DNA from: Lucinisca nassula
Lineage: Eukaryota > Mollusca > Bivalvia > Lucinida > Lucinidae
Length of the DNA stretch: 64,000 bases
Direction of reading: 5' to 3'
Assembly: GCA_963580285.1 (NCBI GenBank)
Contig: CAUZLF010000220.1
Location: 124,001 to 188,000 of the forward strand
This document shows positions 1 to 10,521 of the stretch, piece after piece. Under the pieces are notes generated by a model that saw only the letters and a list, made by a program, of their open reading frames with translations, was not told the DNA's origin and did not search any database. The position numbers were made by a program, and so were the translations under genes. The number at the start of each line of letters is the position of its first letter. The first letter of the stretch is position 1.

Positions 1-540
1 TGGATTAGTTCTGATTGTGCGTGGTAGTGTTGTATCCCATAAGTTATTGGGTATTTCTTTCGTAATATATACAGGGTCCCTTATTTGCGCAAATATTGTC
101 TAATAATGGCATAAATCTTTGATTAAGTACGTATACATAAGTACAAGAATAGCTAATTTCAGCTTTGGACATTACTCACTTAATCTGCATGAACAATATT
201 CACTCCTGATCAGTGACATTAAATTGGTTCTGATTGATACACGGATTTTCACCTCGTTCTATATTCCCTTTATTTCCAAAGATAGAACATTTATAGGGTT
301 GGGCATACTTACCATTGCAATAAAATCGCAAGTTTATATAAGTCCAGAGAGGAACCATAGCTGTTCCAGATATGTTATATATTGCATTTAAATACAATTT
401 TCTAATGTTTTCCAGTATATATAAGTGCTTTTTGGTATTTATATGTGCTTTCTGGTATTTTGGTTTGCTTTCCGGTATTTTGGTGCTTTCCGGTAAATGT
501 ATGCACCGCGTTATCCCTATTATCTCCACTTCGGGGACGG
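1..540. other. No gene recognised; short tandem GCTTTCYGGTATTT motif
   Basis: No coding sequence or known repeat is recognised. Between about 424 and 495 the motif GCTTTYYGGTATTT recurs about four times, an imperfect short tandem array. Short reading frames on both strands overlap here and look like chance. Confidence 0.4.
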
Positions 541-730
541 TTGACAAAACACGGACCAATTACGGACTTACGGACCTAATAACAATACACGGACTTCATG
601 ACATAATACGGACCAGTAATTCACGGACCACTTGACAAACCACGGACTTATTATTCACGGACTTTACAAACCAATGACCTAATATTCGCGGACTTTACAA
701 AACACGGACATATATCATTTACGGACTAAA
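541..730. repeat. Irregular cluster of ACGGAC motifs
   Basis: About twelve copies of ACGGAC or ACGGACTT/ACGGACCA occur in 190 bp, spaced irregularly by 8 to 30 bp and separated by AT-rich text such as TTTACAAA. This is neither a clean microsatellite nor a known repeat. It could be a degenerate minisatellite or a cluster of binding sites. Confidence 0.55.
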
Positions 731-1310
731 TAGGAGCTTTTTTCGTGACGTACTTCCGGTTCTAAAAATAGAACGGGAAAAGCCCTGGCCGTCAACTGTC
801 GTATTGCTTCAAGGCAGTGGGACAGATAAAGTGTTAATTACAGCGTGAAACAGTGGAATTCTTTTAAACTTTTGGCGAATTCTAATGTAAGATTATGGGA
901 GAAACACTGATATGCTGTCAGGTGTGAAATTTCGCGGCAAATCCCAAGTGTTATTTGCTTTAATTAACTGTTCTTAATGGACATTTTAACAATAACCTGA
1001 CCTAACTGATAACGAGACTTTACGTTGTCATAGATACCCACATACTCAGATACGTTTAAGTTATGCGTTGGCGCGAATTAACTCATAGCAGCTAATGCAA
1101 CTAGAAATACCAACGGCGGAACCCGTTATGGTAGAAAGGCAAGAGCCTTTGACATCAAGCATGGTCGACCAATTATTTTTGTACCATAAATGTACAAAGA
1201 CAATGCCATTTCGACCGAAAGGAGGAGAAGTGTATACGGGAGGTCAGATATTAATAAAATTAGTAAAAAAGCTCCATTTTAAAAGATCAAAAATAATAAT
1301 TTTCTTTTTT
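731..1310. other. Unassigned AT-rich sequence
   Basis: Nothing with a recognisable domain or repeat structure is seen. A 74-codon open frame at 1095-1319 has no recognisable motif and runs into the dispersed repeat that begins at 1311, so I do not call it a gene. Confidence 0.3.
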
Positions 1311-1390
1311 AACATTTAAGGGATCCATTTTTTAAGTTAATTTGTCCGGGAAATTCTCGGATTGTGTCCTGGATGTTGGGGGTAGTGGTG
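1311..1390 (+). repeat. Dispersed direct repeat, copy 1 of 2
   Basis: About 80 bp beginning AACATTTAAGGGATCCATTT match 2602-2680 in direct orientation with scattered substitutions. The phrase GCGTTATCCCTA just after it also occurs at about 510 near the ACGGAC cluster. Family unknown. Confidence 0.6.
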
Positions 1391-1624
1391 CGTTATCCCT
1401 AATATCTCCATTCCGGTGGTCAGAAATTAATAAAATTAGTATCAAATAAAATTTTAAGCTCAATTTAAGAAGATTATTAAAAACTATGTCACCGGTCGAG
1501 GTCCGATGGTTGGATAATATACATCTAAAGCCAGACTAAATGTGATGATGATGATCTTTAATATGTTGATGTTGTAATAAATACATGTCGACTGATGGCA
1601 TAAACTGGCACTGGACTGAAATAT

Positions 1625-1711
1625 ATATATATAATATATTTTCTAACAACATGTACACTATAGCTAAAGTATCAAACTTGACCCACTGAAAGCTAAATGG
1701 CATGTGCCCTA
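1625..1711 (+). repeat. Near-identical 87-bp direct repeat, copy 1 of 2
   Basis: This segment, which contains CAACATGTACACTATAGCT, is repeated at 2252-2341 with very few differences. The two copies flank a pair of tandem SINEs. That layout suggests a local segmental duplication, or the long ends of a small composite element. Confidence 0.7.
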
Positions 1712-1820
1712 GCAATGAACTGAATTATTAAATGTACATATTTTTGACAAAACACAATGAATGTAAATAATTATGACATTGGTAATGAAATGTGTGTGTT
1801 ACTGAAATGTGTGTGTGTGG

Positions 1821-1963
1821 TTTACGTTCTACCAACAGCTAAGGTCATCTGGAGACGGGCCCTCGATCCAAAGGCTCATCAGTAAGTCTGAAGAAGCACA
1901 GGATCGAACCCACGACCCCTGCCGGATTTATGCGGCAAGTAGCTTAGCCACCACCCCACGGAG
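1821..1963 (-). mobile_element. tRNA-headed SINE, family A (copy 1)
   Basis: Read on the - strand it begins CTCCGTGGGGTGGTGGCTAA and carries a B-box-like GGGTTCGATCCTGTG, then a body ending near GCTGTTGGTAGAACGTAAA. It is the same family as 1976-2118, 28299-28460, 34565-34732 and 52222-52376, but more diverged. The tRNA-like head is the internal pol III promoter of the SINE, not a functional tRNA gene. Confidence 0.75.
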
Positions 1964-1975
1964 TGAGTGTTTGAG

Positions 1976-2118
1976 TTTTACGTCTCACCAACAGCTAAGG
2001 TCATACCGAGACCAAACCCCGGCCCAAAGACCCATCCGAAAGTCCGGAGAAACCCCGGGATCGATCGTGCGATCCCTGGTTTACAAGGCGAGTAGCGTAA
2101 CCACTACACCACGGAGGC
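1976..2118 (-). mobile_element. tRNA-headed SINE, family A (copy 2, tandem with copy 1)
   Basis: On the - strand it reads GCCTCCGTGGTGTAGTGGTT (A box) and then GGATCGCACGATCGATCCCG (B-box region), ending in the GTGAGACGTAAAAC tail. It lies 12 bp from the previous copy in the same orientation. The pair may be a dimer or two independent insertions into one site. Confidence 0.85.
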
Positions 2119-2251
2119 TTATAACAATGTAATGAGTATGGTTTCATGACACGATCTTAAATAAGCTCTTCTTCATAACCAATAATAATTTAAAGCAAAT
2201 CTACCTCTCTACAGCTTAAACACTAAAACCACAAAAAGTTACATACCTGAA

Positions 2252-2341
2252 ATATATATAAAATATATTTTCTAGCAACATGTACACTATAGCTCAAGTA
2301 TCAAACTTGACCCACTGAAAGCTAAATGGCATGTGCGCTAG
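2252..2341 (+). repeat. Near-identical direct repeat, copy 2 of 2
   Basis: Second copy of the repeat at 1625-1711, in direct orientation about 628 bp downstream. Confidence 0.7.
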
Positions 2342-2856
2342 ACCATACATTAGAACATGCATATAAAGTGCAAACGTTAGCATATAACGGTACATGCATT
2401 ATTGGGGCTATATTGAATGGTTTCGTGATTACTGACCAAAAGAGCATGAAAATAGCTAAACCAAATATTGGGCCATAGTTGGGCAGTCAAGTACAGAAAG
2501 TATGACAGCGGAATGAAGAGAAAACACCACACCAGAAATGTGTTGCATATCTTTATTTTCTTAAAGCAATGAACCCGACCTATTACACTATTTTTCATTT
2601 TTAACATTTAGGGGGCCATTTTTGAAGTTAGTTTGTCTGGGAAATTATCGGATTGACTTCTGGGTGTTCGGGTGGGGTGATGATGCTCATTCTCAGAGAC
2701 ATCCCTCACATGCCTTTCATGGAACTGGAAAACGATACAGAATCGGTATGGGTTAAGGTTTTTGCAAATAAAACCTCTCACCTCAAAGCAAGTTCGCATC
2801 GACCACCAAATGGTAGGGTCGAAAACTTCCAGTTGTTTAAATAGAAACAAAAAAAA
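2342..2856. other. Unassigned; contains second copy of the 80-bp dispersed repeat
   Basis: 2602-2680 is the direct copy of 1311-1390. The rest has no recognisable coding domain. Opposite-strand open frames of 63 to 93 codons overlap here and are treated as chance. Confidence 0.35.
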
Positions 2857-2901
2857 ATGAGTTCCTTTTAGAGCAATGAAAACATTCATAAGAAAGAAGA
2901 T

Positions 2902-2947
2902 GGGTCATACTACGTAGTTTCGGCTAATAAAGCCTCATCAGTGACCC
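2902..2947 (-). ncRNA. Type I hammerhead ribozyme (retrozyme unit 1)
   Basis: On the - strand: stem I GGGUCA, core CUGAUGA (2941-2935), stem II GGCU/AGCC with a UUAUU loop, core GAAA, a short stem III ACUA-CG-UAGU, cleavage triplet GUA, then UGACCC closing stem I. All six stem I pairs are Watson-Crick. Predicted cleavage falls between the complements of 2908 and 2907. The very short stem III is typical of retrozyme and PLE hammerheads, which may act best as dimers. Confidence 0.92.
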
Positions 2948-3286
2948 TGTAATGATCCGGCAACGAAAGCCAGAGAGGAAACATACTGCATTTTTGCGAA
3001 TTTCGAGTAGGCAGTCGATTCAAAAACTGATATAAATCAAAATGGGGTCCAAATAATTAAAAACCTGTCTAGAATATGAGTCTAAACCAATAATTTATTT
3101 CTGATTTCTCAGAATATTTACGCTGGTCTCAAAGGACCAAACGTAAAATATAAACTGCACTATAGTTGATGTACGGGGAGACGTTTTATGGCCGCCACAC
3201 GGCACAACACCAGCTGCAGTGAAGGCAAATAAAAATCAAAAATGAGTTCCTTTAAGAGCAATGAAAACATTCATAAGAAAGAAGAT

Positions 3287-3332
3287 GGATCAAACTATGT
3301 AGTTTCGGCTAATAAAGCCTCATCAGTGACCC
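3287..3332 (-). ncRNA. Type I hammerhead ribozyme (retrozyme unit 2)
   Basis: Same layout as unit 1: GGGUCA, CUGAUGA (3326-3320), stem II GGCU/AGCC, GAAA, stem III ACUA-CA-UAGU, cleavage after GUU, then UGAUCC. The stem I change C to U on the 3' strand keeps pairing as G-U, so the helix is maintained. Confidence 0.92.
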
Positions 3333-3669
3333 TGTAATGATCCGGCAACGAAAACCAGAGAGGAAACATACTGCAATTTTGCGAATTTCGAATAGGTAGT
3401 CGATTCAGACTGATATAAATCAAAATGGGGTCCAAATAATTAAAAAAACTGTCTAGAATATGAGTCTAAACCAATAATTTATTTCTGATTTCTCAGAATA
3501 TTTACGCCGATCTCAAGGAGCAAAAGTAAAATATAAACTGCACTATGGTTGATGTACGGGGAGCCGTTTTACGACCGCCACACGACACAACACCAGCTGC
3601 AGTGAAGGCAAATAAAAATCAAAAATGAGTTCCTTTAAGAGCAAAGAAAACATTCATAAGAAAGAAGAT

Positions 3670-3715
3670 GGGTCTTACTACGTAGTTTCGGCTAATAAAG
3701 CCTCATCAGTGACCC
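3670..3715 (-). ncRNA. Type I hammerhead ribozyme (retrozyme unit 3)
   Basis: Core CUGAUGA (3709-3703) and GAAA are intact, as are stem II and the short stem III ACUA-CG-UAGU. The cleavage triplet is GUA. Stem I is GGGUCA against AGACCC, which leaves a single A-A mismatch next to the core, so activity may be reduced. Confidence 0.88.
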
Positions 3716-3990
3716 TGTAATGATCCGGCAACGAAAGCCAGAGAGGAAACATACTTCAATTTTGCGAATTTCGAGTAGGCAGTCGATTCAAAGACTGATA
3801 TAAATCAAAATGGGGTCAAAATAATTAAAAACCTGTCTAGAATATGAGTCTAAACCAATATTTTATTTCTGATTTCTCAGAATAATTACGCTGATCTCAA
3901 AGGACCAAAAGTAAAATATAAACTGCACTATGGTTGATGTACGGGGAGACGTTTTACGGCCGCCACACGGCACAACACCAGCTGCAGTGA

Positions 3991-6539
3991 GACCAGAGTG
4001 ATTGCATTAAGTCGCAGCATATGGGTAAAAAACTCCCGGCTGTACATGTTCTAGGTGACCTCAACTTCAGAGACAGGCTCAGCAAACAAGGCACAATGCT
4101 GAGTCAGTCTGAAGGACAAATGTTGATTGACATTATGAACGACCATGGATTAGAACAAATTGTTAACTTCCCCACTCGTGATAAGAACACATAAGATTTG
4201 ATCCTTACGACTTTGCCAAGACAGTTTGAAGATATTCAGTCTCCGGATAAACTAAGTGATCATGGTATTGTCTCCGGACATTTAAAAATTCACATTCCAC
4301 CAACAAAAAAAAAACCTCGGAGGAAGGTGTACTCGTATCAGAAAGGTGACTATGAAACTATGGGGAAGGATGCGTTCAGATTCGCAAGGGAGAAATACTT
4401 TAATGGTCATTCAGATGCTCGGTCTGTCCAGGAGAACTTCGATTTGATAACTTCTTTCATTCATACTTCGGCCGAAAATCATATCCCCTCAAAAACTAGT
4501 AGGTCTGTATATTCGATTCCCTGGATCACACCAGAGATAAGAAGAAAAATTCGCAGAAGGAATAAGATTCATGCAAAGGAAAAAAAAGGACAGGTAGTGG
4601 TAAACTCAGGACAAAATTTGAAAACTTGAGACGTGAAATCAAGACTGATATAAAAACATCAGCATGATTTGTATGTGAATAACTTGGTAGGTGATGTTAA
4701 GGCGAATCCTAGATACTTCTACAAATATATTAATAGCCAAAAGAAAGACAGGCAAGGTATCCCGCCCCTTAATAAAAGAGGAGGGAACGGGGTTGCTGAA
4801 TCAGATTCTGAAAGGGCAGAGGAACTTGTTGGTCAATTCAATGATGCGTTTAATAAATCTGAGTTCACGGAGGTTCCATTGACCGGAAGATCGGCCCCAT
4901 TCATGGATAATATTGTTGTGTCAGCTGCAGGAGTAATCAAGTTACTTCAAATCTTAAACCCAGTAAGGCCTTAGGACCTGATGAAGTTCATCCTAGTGTC
5001 CTGAAGGAACTAGCAAATGAGTTAGGTCCAGTTTTTGCACACCTGTTTCAACAGTCTCTTGATACGGGTGAAATCTTCAAATAATGGCTCTTAGCGAACA
5101 TTTGTCCACTCTTCAAAAAAGGAGATAGGGTTCTTGCCCGTAATTATCGCCCTGTGTCTCTGACTTGTGTTCTGTGTAAATTACTTGAACATCATGGCCC
5201 ACTTGGATGAACATAAACTTTTGTCATACAGACAATATGCATTCAGGAAAAGGCAAAGTTGTGAAACTCAGCTGAACACAGTTATTAATGACTTGGCAAA
5301 AATTTAGACACAGGGGAACAGGTGGACACATTTATTCTGGACTTTGAGAAGGCGTTTGACACCCCACCTCAGGAACTTCTTGAATCTAAGTTATTTGGTT
5401 ACGGAATTGGGGGGAAGACTCTCAAATGGATTCCTTTCTTTGCTACAGAAAACAGCGTTTTGGTGTTAATGGTGAATCTTCAGAGTGGGCTCCAGTTCTG
5501 TCTGGAGTCCCACGACGGACTGTTCTTGGTCCACTGTTGTTCTCCCTGTACATCAAAGATATTTCCACTGGCATTGACTCAGAAATAAGACTGTTCGCAG
5601 ACGACTGTGTTTGCTGCCGGGAAATTAGAGGTACAGATGGCTCACTGAAAGTTCAGAATGACATAGATAGATTAGGATGTTGGGCCCGATAATGGGGCAT
5701 GCGATTTCAGCCAGTTAAATGCAACATTATGCAGATAGCTAGGAAGAGATCTAATAAAGTTGCGGCTTCTTACACCTTAGAGGGAACGGTCCTCGAGAAT
5801 GTGGACTCAGTAAATACCTTGGTGTGACAATCACACACAACTTGAGATGAAATACTCATATTAGCAACATGTGTACTAAGGCAAATAGAACACTTAGTTT
5901 CCTGAGGCATAATCTTCATCAGTGCCCTCAGGATGTAAAAGAGGCAGCATATAATGGTCTTGTTCGCCCAATTTTTGCAATATGGCAGTTGTATCTGGGA
6001 CCCCAGTGGAGTGGTCCTTGACGAAGAAATTGAAAAAGTTCAGAATAGAGCTGCTAGATTTGTAACAGGTAATTTCTGCTTTGAAACTGGGAGCATGACT
6101 GGAATACTTGGAAAATTAAAATGGGAGTCTCTCAAGAAAAGGAGGAAAGACAGTAGGCTCATCCTTTTATTCAAAGGTCTAAAGGGCGCTGCTAGCATTC
6201 CAACAGATGACCTTGTCCCCCCCGCCCCCCCCCCCCCCCCCGGCTAGACACTGTAGAAATCACCATTCATTGGCGTTTCAGACCCGTACTGCAAGAACTG
6301 ACATTTATAAAGAATCGTTCTTCCCACGAACCATAAGAGATTGGAATGCCCTTCCCGATTCGATTATTTCGACAGCTGAAGGTGCTGATGACTGTGTAAC
6401 TAAATATGTTCTATATAAGAGTTATCCTTTTAAGTTTGCCTCTTTGGTTAGAGCTAGGGACTAACTTCCCATATCACAGGTCCTGGTGTATGAATGTCAT
6501 TTGACGTGTCACCAGTAACAATTCTGATTCTGATTCTGG
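3991..6539 (+). mobile_element. Decayed CR1/L2/Jockey-like non-LTR retrotransposon (endonuclease + RT)
   Basis: A 5'-truncated LINE spread over several reading frames. From 3991 it encodes the C-terminal half of an AP-type endonuclease (motif VLGDLNF near 4046, SDHG near 4253). The reverse transcriptase follows: NYRPVSLT near 5141, motif A LDFEKAFD near 5338, motif B GVPRRTVLGPLLFSLY near 5507, motif C FADD near 5596, then YLGVTI near 5815. The conserved C-terminal region has FFPRTIRDWNALP near 6318-6360. In-frame stops (for example 4192-4194 and about 5083) and at least five frameshifts, one in a 6220-6241 poly-C run, make it a pseudogene. It ends in the CR1/L2-type tail ATTCTGATTCTGATTCTGG. 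Other pieces of the same family are at 10663-14165, 14171-14250 and 43010-43092. Confidence 0.9.
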
Positions 6540-6703
6540 TAGTTGTGCATTTTCATAATATCTCGGTACGCCACTAGCCATAGAAAGAAAGAAAGAAAGA
6601 AAGACATAATACCTCAAATAATATGCCATCTTTTTTGCTATTTTCAGAGCAGACAGAACAAACGTAAGTTTTCGCCATTGTGTATAAAGATCTAGTGAAT
6701 ATA
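6540..6703. repeat. Spacer with (GAAA)n microsatellite
   Basis: A short GAAA array lies at about 6583-6604. Nothing else is recognised. Confidence 0.6.
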
Positions 6704-7250
6704 AAAAGTAGAAGTAAAACAAAGATCAGGAATCGATACAATTAACTTACTCCACCCACCAAAGACACCAAAGGGAAAGAAATACAAACATTAACCGACC
6801 AGACCATAATGGAAACCTAAACAAAGGAAGGCCATAAGGACAGTTACTTTCACACAAAATGGCCATATGGCCATCCAAAATTAAAAGACACAAGTGATAC
6901 ACACAGTAAGTAACAAACAACAACATAAATAAATCGCCACAGAAGAACCGCCTTGGAACGGTCAGTGGAAAGATTTCCACTGGGGGGCTTAAATCAATTT
7001 TACGTGGCCACAATCCTCGCCCTTACTTCCGTCGCGATTTAGACAAATAATTTGTTCAGTCCGCATGAAGGCCTCCTAACTCATCAGTGCAACATCTCCG
7101 TGAACACAAAAAATCAAAGAACCACAGAGGTGAGACAACGGTGAGGACTCGACAGCAAGAAACCACTGAAATGCTGGAGTAAAAGAAAACCAACAGTTAG
7201 ACTCCGATGGGCCCGACCAAAAAAACAAAGACCAGAATAAACATGCGTTT
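6704..7250 (-). repeat. R2 repeat (probable PLE terminal repeat), near full length
   Basis: On the - strand this matches 12536-13082 over its length. It contains the landmark phrases CACGGAGATGTTGCACTGAT, AAATCGCGACGGAAGTAAGG and GTATCGATTCCTGATC near the 3' end. The family recurs at least ten times here. It follows or brackets all three Penelope-like RT genes (see 12536, 50140 and 60266), so I infer it is their terminal repeat. Confidence 0.75.
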
Positions 7251-7287
7251 AAAGACAATTGTTCAATTGTCATAGCTCATTATAATT

Positions 7288-7881
7288 TTTTATGCCCCCG
7301 TAGGAGGGCTTATAGTTTTTGCACTGTCCGTTTGTGGGTTTGTGCGTTTGTAAGTCCGCACTTTTTTGTGGTGCGAACTACTTCCACATTTCTTCAACGA
7401 TTGAGCTGAAACTTTGCACATGCATTCCTTATGAGGTGATGGGATGCTTAACACAATTTTCACGTTGGTCCTATCATTTTCGAAGGAGTTACGCCCCTTT
7501 CTTCAAATTGGCTCCCGCGGGGGCTTGCTCACTTATAGTGACAGCTCTTGCTTCCTTTGATGTTTACACAAATCGACAAGCCCATGTAGAACATTTATCT
7601 TTTGTAAACAATTACAGTTAATCAAACTGCGGTTTTTAACCGACATCGCTAATCTCATGTAACTGTTTTAATCCCTGATTCTGTTTTGTTATGCAGTAAC
7701 ACATCTTATTATGAAGGTGTGAAATTTAAAGTGTAGGAGACTACTCATGAGAAATGGACACTTAGACTAGCATATGCTCAGTCCAGTCTGTCCACAAGAA
7801 AAATCTCGCCAGAGCCTTTGCTAAACACTGTATTAACATAGCACCCTTGTGTGGTACAATGGCGATATAACACCCCATGTG
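7288..7881. repeat. Probable dispersed repeat fragment, then unassigned sequence
   Basis: 7288-7560 opens ATGCCCCCGTAGGAGGGCTT and continues with the wording AGCTGAAACTTTGCACATGC. Both have the look of mobile-element ends common in bivalve DNA, though only one copy is in this window. No feature is seen in 7626-7881. Confidence 0.35.
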
Positions 7882-8082
7882 GTTTGTTTGTATTGGGATT
7901 GTACGTCCCCATCAACACTATTTATGTCATTTTGGAAACGTTACTTCCGATTTTGTTGGACTTTTACTTTACCCGACATTGAGATGAAATGACATCTCAA
8001 GTCGTACTGCCCAAGAAGCGGGTCGATTTCCACCACTTTTCCTTAACAGGCTGATACCTTCTAAGCGGTTTACCAGTACTCA

Positions 8083-8478
8083 AAATATGATATATGAAAG
8101 GATTATCCTTTGGAAGCAAGGAATACAACGCATAACTGAGCAATATGGAGTGTTCAAGTTTATCTGGGCCAGACTAGCTAGTTTCGGCTAGTTAGGCCTC
8201 ATCAATGACAATCAAATATTTTCAAATCCCACAATGGAATCAATGATCCCAAAGGACAAGAAACTATAAACTACACTATGATGAAGGGCGGGAAGACTTT
8301 TTACAGCAACCCTTCACACCAGCTGTAGTAACGTAAAATGTGATCTATGAAAGGATTATCCTTTGGAAGCAAGGAATACACCACAGAACCGGAAAATACG
8401 AAGGGTTCAAGTTTTTCTTGGTCAGCCTAGCTAGTTTCAGCCAGTCAAACATCATCAGCGATAACAAGCATCAAGTTG
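8083..8478 (-). mobile_element. Retrozyme, 1.5 units, with decayed hammerheads
   Basis: Two direct units start ATGATATATGAAAGGATTAT (8087) and TGTGATCTATGAAAGGATT (8339). Both contain CCTTTGGAAGCAAGGAATAC, the landmark shared with 13196-13590 and 39486-39795. Each has a recognisable but mutated hammerhead region. Confidence 0.75.
8166..8211 (-). ncRNA. Degenerate hammerhead ribozyme
   Basis: On the - strand: UUGAUGA in place of CUGAUGA, stem II GGCC/GGCU-type hairpin, GAAA, palindromic stem III ACUAGCUAGU, GUC, UGGCCC. The C3 to U change hits a catalytic-core base, so it is predicted inactive. The second unit, at about 8420-8464, keeps CUGAUGA (8458-8452) but has lost the U16.1 pairing. Confidence 0.65.
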
Positions 8479-8545
8479 GGCCGGTTTCAGCTCTGCGTGG
8501 ATGCAGCCCAATCTATGTCTCTAAGCCCCAATGAGCGATGGTGCT

Positions 8546-8838
8546 CCTGTGTGGTAGATGTACGATAGCAATTTTCAGTTCTGTATAAATTGTGATTTTT
8601 TCCTTATCTCTGATATAGACATAGATTAAGACAATTGAAACTAGTACCGGCACCCATCATTTATGGTTTGGAGCAAAAAATAAGTAATTAAAGTGCATCC
8701 TACTTTTCCCTTTATAAAGTGGTGTTTACATGGGTATGCAGTTCATCGACTTGTTAACACGATATATATGTACAGCCCTATTTACTTGGCTGTTATTTAT
8801 AATGCTTCTTCGAAAATAAAGTAGTGCGACTTCTACAC
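8546..8838. other. Unassigned
   Basis: Nothing recognised in this AT-rich stretch. Confidence 0.3.
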
Positions 8839-9065
8839 CTGGGGCCAGTTGTTCAAAATCGTTAAAACTTTGATCACTTATTATGATAAATATGCTAATA
8901 TTTTTGCTGAAAAAAATGTGAGCAGCTTTTGCATTTGCAAAAGCTGCTCACATCTTTTCAGCAAAAATACCAAAATTTTAGATATTAAACTTGCTAGAAC
9001 AGTTAACAATATGACCACTAACGAGCTCGTTAAGCTAACGAGGCTTTGAACAACTGACCCCTGGG
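8839..9065. mobile_element. Hairpin MITE with ~20-bp TIRs
   Basis: The left end CCTGGGGCCAGTTGTTCAAA matches the complement of the right end, TTTGAACAACTGACCCCTGG. The centre (8900-8967) is a near-perfect palindrome whose arms contain TGTGAGCAGCTTTTGCA. No coding capacity. The superfamily is not certain. Confidence 0.75.
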
Positions 9066-10268
9066 CAACTATTTATTAACGTGATGTCCTTGGGTGCATG
9101 TAGTTTGTCTTTTCGTAAGAAAAAATCCTTTCTCGAAAGTAAGATTCTTAACACTCTTTAATATCACAGAAAGTCACAAATTGTGAAAAATTCATTACTA
9201 TTTATTCAGATTTTTAAAATAAATTTAATGTTAATAAAAGTCTTTCTTTGTTCCAAAGAAAACAAAATCTTCGCACTAAACGAGCGTTGCTTATGCAGAA
9301 GGAAGGTTCTATCGCTAAGTTTATTGGGATATATAAAACAAATTATAAAAAAACTTAAATTCCATGCATATTTTTTTATGTATTTAACAAGGGAGTACAC
9401 GAGTTTATAAAATTTCACATTCGCAATTTCCGACCCTTTCTTCCCTAGAACATGCTCTTCGAGAAAGCAGGGCTCCTGTAACTACTTCATATCCCAAAAG
9501 GGACAAACGATATGTCGAATGTTTAATGTGATTGTTATATGTTCTGGTTTTGATTTATCAATTTATTATAGGCAAAAATCTTCCTTTCGTTTTAAGGACG
9601 CATCCAGTGCCTCTTTTTTCAGCTTAACTGAGGTAATTGCCAAATATGACCGACTCAGTATAAGAAGATAGATAGATAGAAGCTTTCTTTCGCGAATTGA
9701 GGTTTCTTTCGCTATATAGACCAACCGCAAATGACAGACCGTTATTCCTCACCTCTCAAACCCCTCGCTCATTAGCAGAATCTCTTAATGGGGTCATCTG
9801 TTATTGGTCTTCTCATGTAATAGATGAAAATGATTTCAAACATTTAACATAATTTTCGTTATCGCGTTACACCACCTGAACACCGCTCTTACACGGTCAG
9901 AGACTAGTAAAAGACGGAAATCTTATATAATGTGTCTTGAAATGCCGAAAGGGATCGCATGGTTTGATTGACAAGTTGTCCCATTTTCACAGTTACCATT
10001 TTAGAATTAAATGGTGTTTAAACCAAAGACGCAAATAAGATTTAGTTTTGTATTGCAGTTGCAGTTATACAAACAAGAAAAAAAGAGTCGCGTTACTTTG
10101 AAAACTGCAGCGGCAAATTTGAAACGTATTCAGGTATACATCGACAGCTGAACTTACGGTAAGTATCCTCACTCACTGTTGAACACTACGGTACTGCTAG
10201 CGGTAAATAGGAAAGTAGAAAAGAGAGAAAACTTGGAATGATTTCAAAATGTGTTTTCCTTCATTTTA
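9066..10268. other. Unassigned AT-rich sequence
   Basis: No recognised gene or repeat apart from a short GATA run near 9668-9682. The overlapping opposite-strand open frames at 9183-9418 reflect AT-rich text and are not supported as genes. Confidence 0.35.
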
Positions 10269-10521
10269 TCTAGACCACAGAAGCTTGAAGTTCTGTCAGA
10301 ATTACATGTCAAAATAGGTCAAATCGACTATCCTAAATAGCTTTGCGGCGAAGCTATATGGGATAGTCGATTTGGGCAAAGGCTTCGCCTTTGGTGAAAC
10401 TATATAATGATAGTCGATTTGGGCTAGCCTTGCTTCGCCTTTGACAAAGCTATATAGGATAGTCGATTTAGGCTATTTTGACATGTATTTCTGACAGAAC
10501 TTCAAGCTCATGTGGTCTAGA
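10269..10521. repeat. Foldback element with ~75-bp arms and internal repeats
   Basis: The arms 10269-10345 and 10447-10521 are inverted copies (TCTAGACCACA... against ...TGTGGTCTAGA). The loop holds three more copies of a GGATAGTCGATTTGGGC-type motif alternating with AGCTATAT, so the interior is itself repetitive. Confidence 0.85.

Larger units (their letters stand above)
2857..3990 (-). mobile_element. Retrozyme: three tandem ~383-bp units with hammerhead ribozymes
   Basis: Three direct units begin near 2857, 3239 and 3623, each starting ATGAGTTCCTTT and ending with the phrase CACAACACCAGCTGCAGTGA. Each carries a type I hammerhead ribozyme on the - strand at the same offset; the cleavage sites are 385 and 383 bp apart. 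There is no open reading frame. In animals, tandem noncoding units of 170-400 bp with type I hammerheads are called retrozymes. They are transcribed, self-cleave to unit length and circularise, and are thought to be mobilised by PLE-type reverse transcriptase. The last unit ends at the exact base where a LINE fragment begins. Related units with decayed ribozymes occur at 8083-8478, 13196-13590, 22600-22835 and 39486-39795. Confidence 0.88.
7882..8545 (-). mobile_element. SINE S1, interrupted by a retrozyme
   Basis: Diverged S1 copy. 7882-8082 is the 3' two thirds, starting at its (GTTT)n tail. 8479-8545 is the 5' part with CAGCTCTGCGTGG on the + strand. Between them lies a 1.5-unit retrozyme (8083-8478), which therefore inserted later. 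Confidence 0.75.

Noticed and set aside
9183..9418. Overlapping open frames on both strands
   Set aside because: AT-rich low-complexity translation (many Lys, Ile, Phe) with no motif. Mutual opposite-strand overlap is typical of chance.
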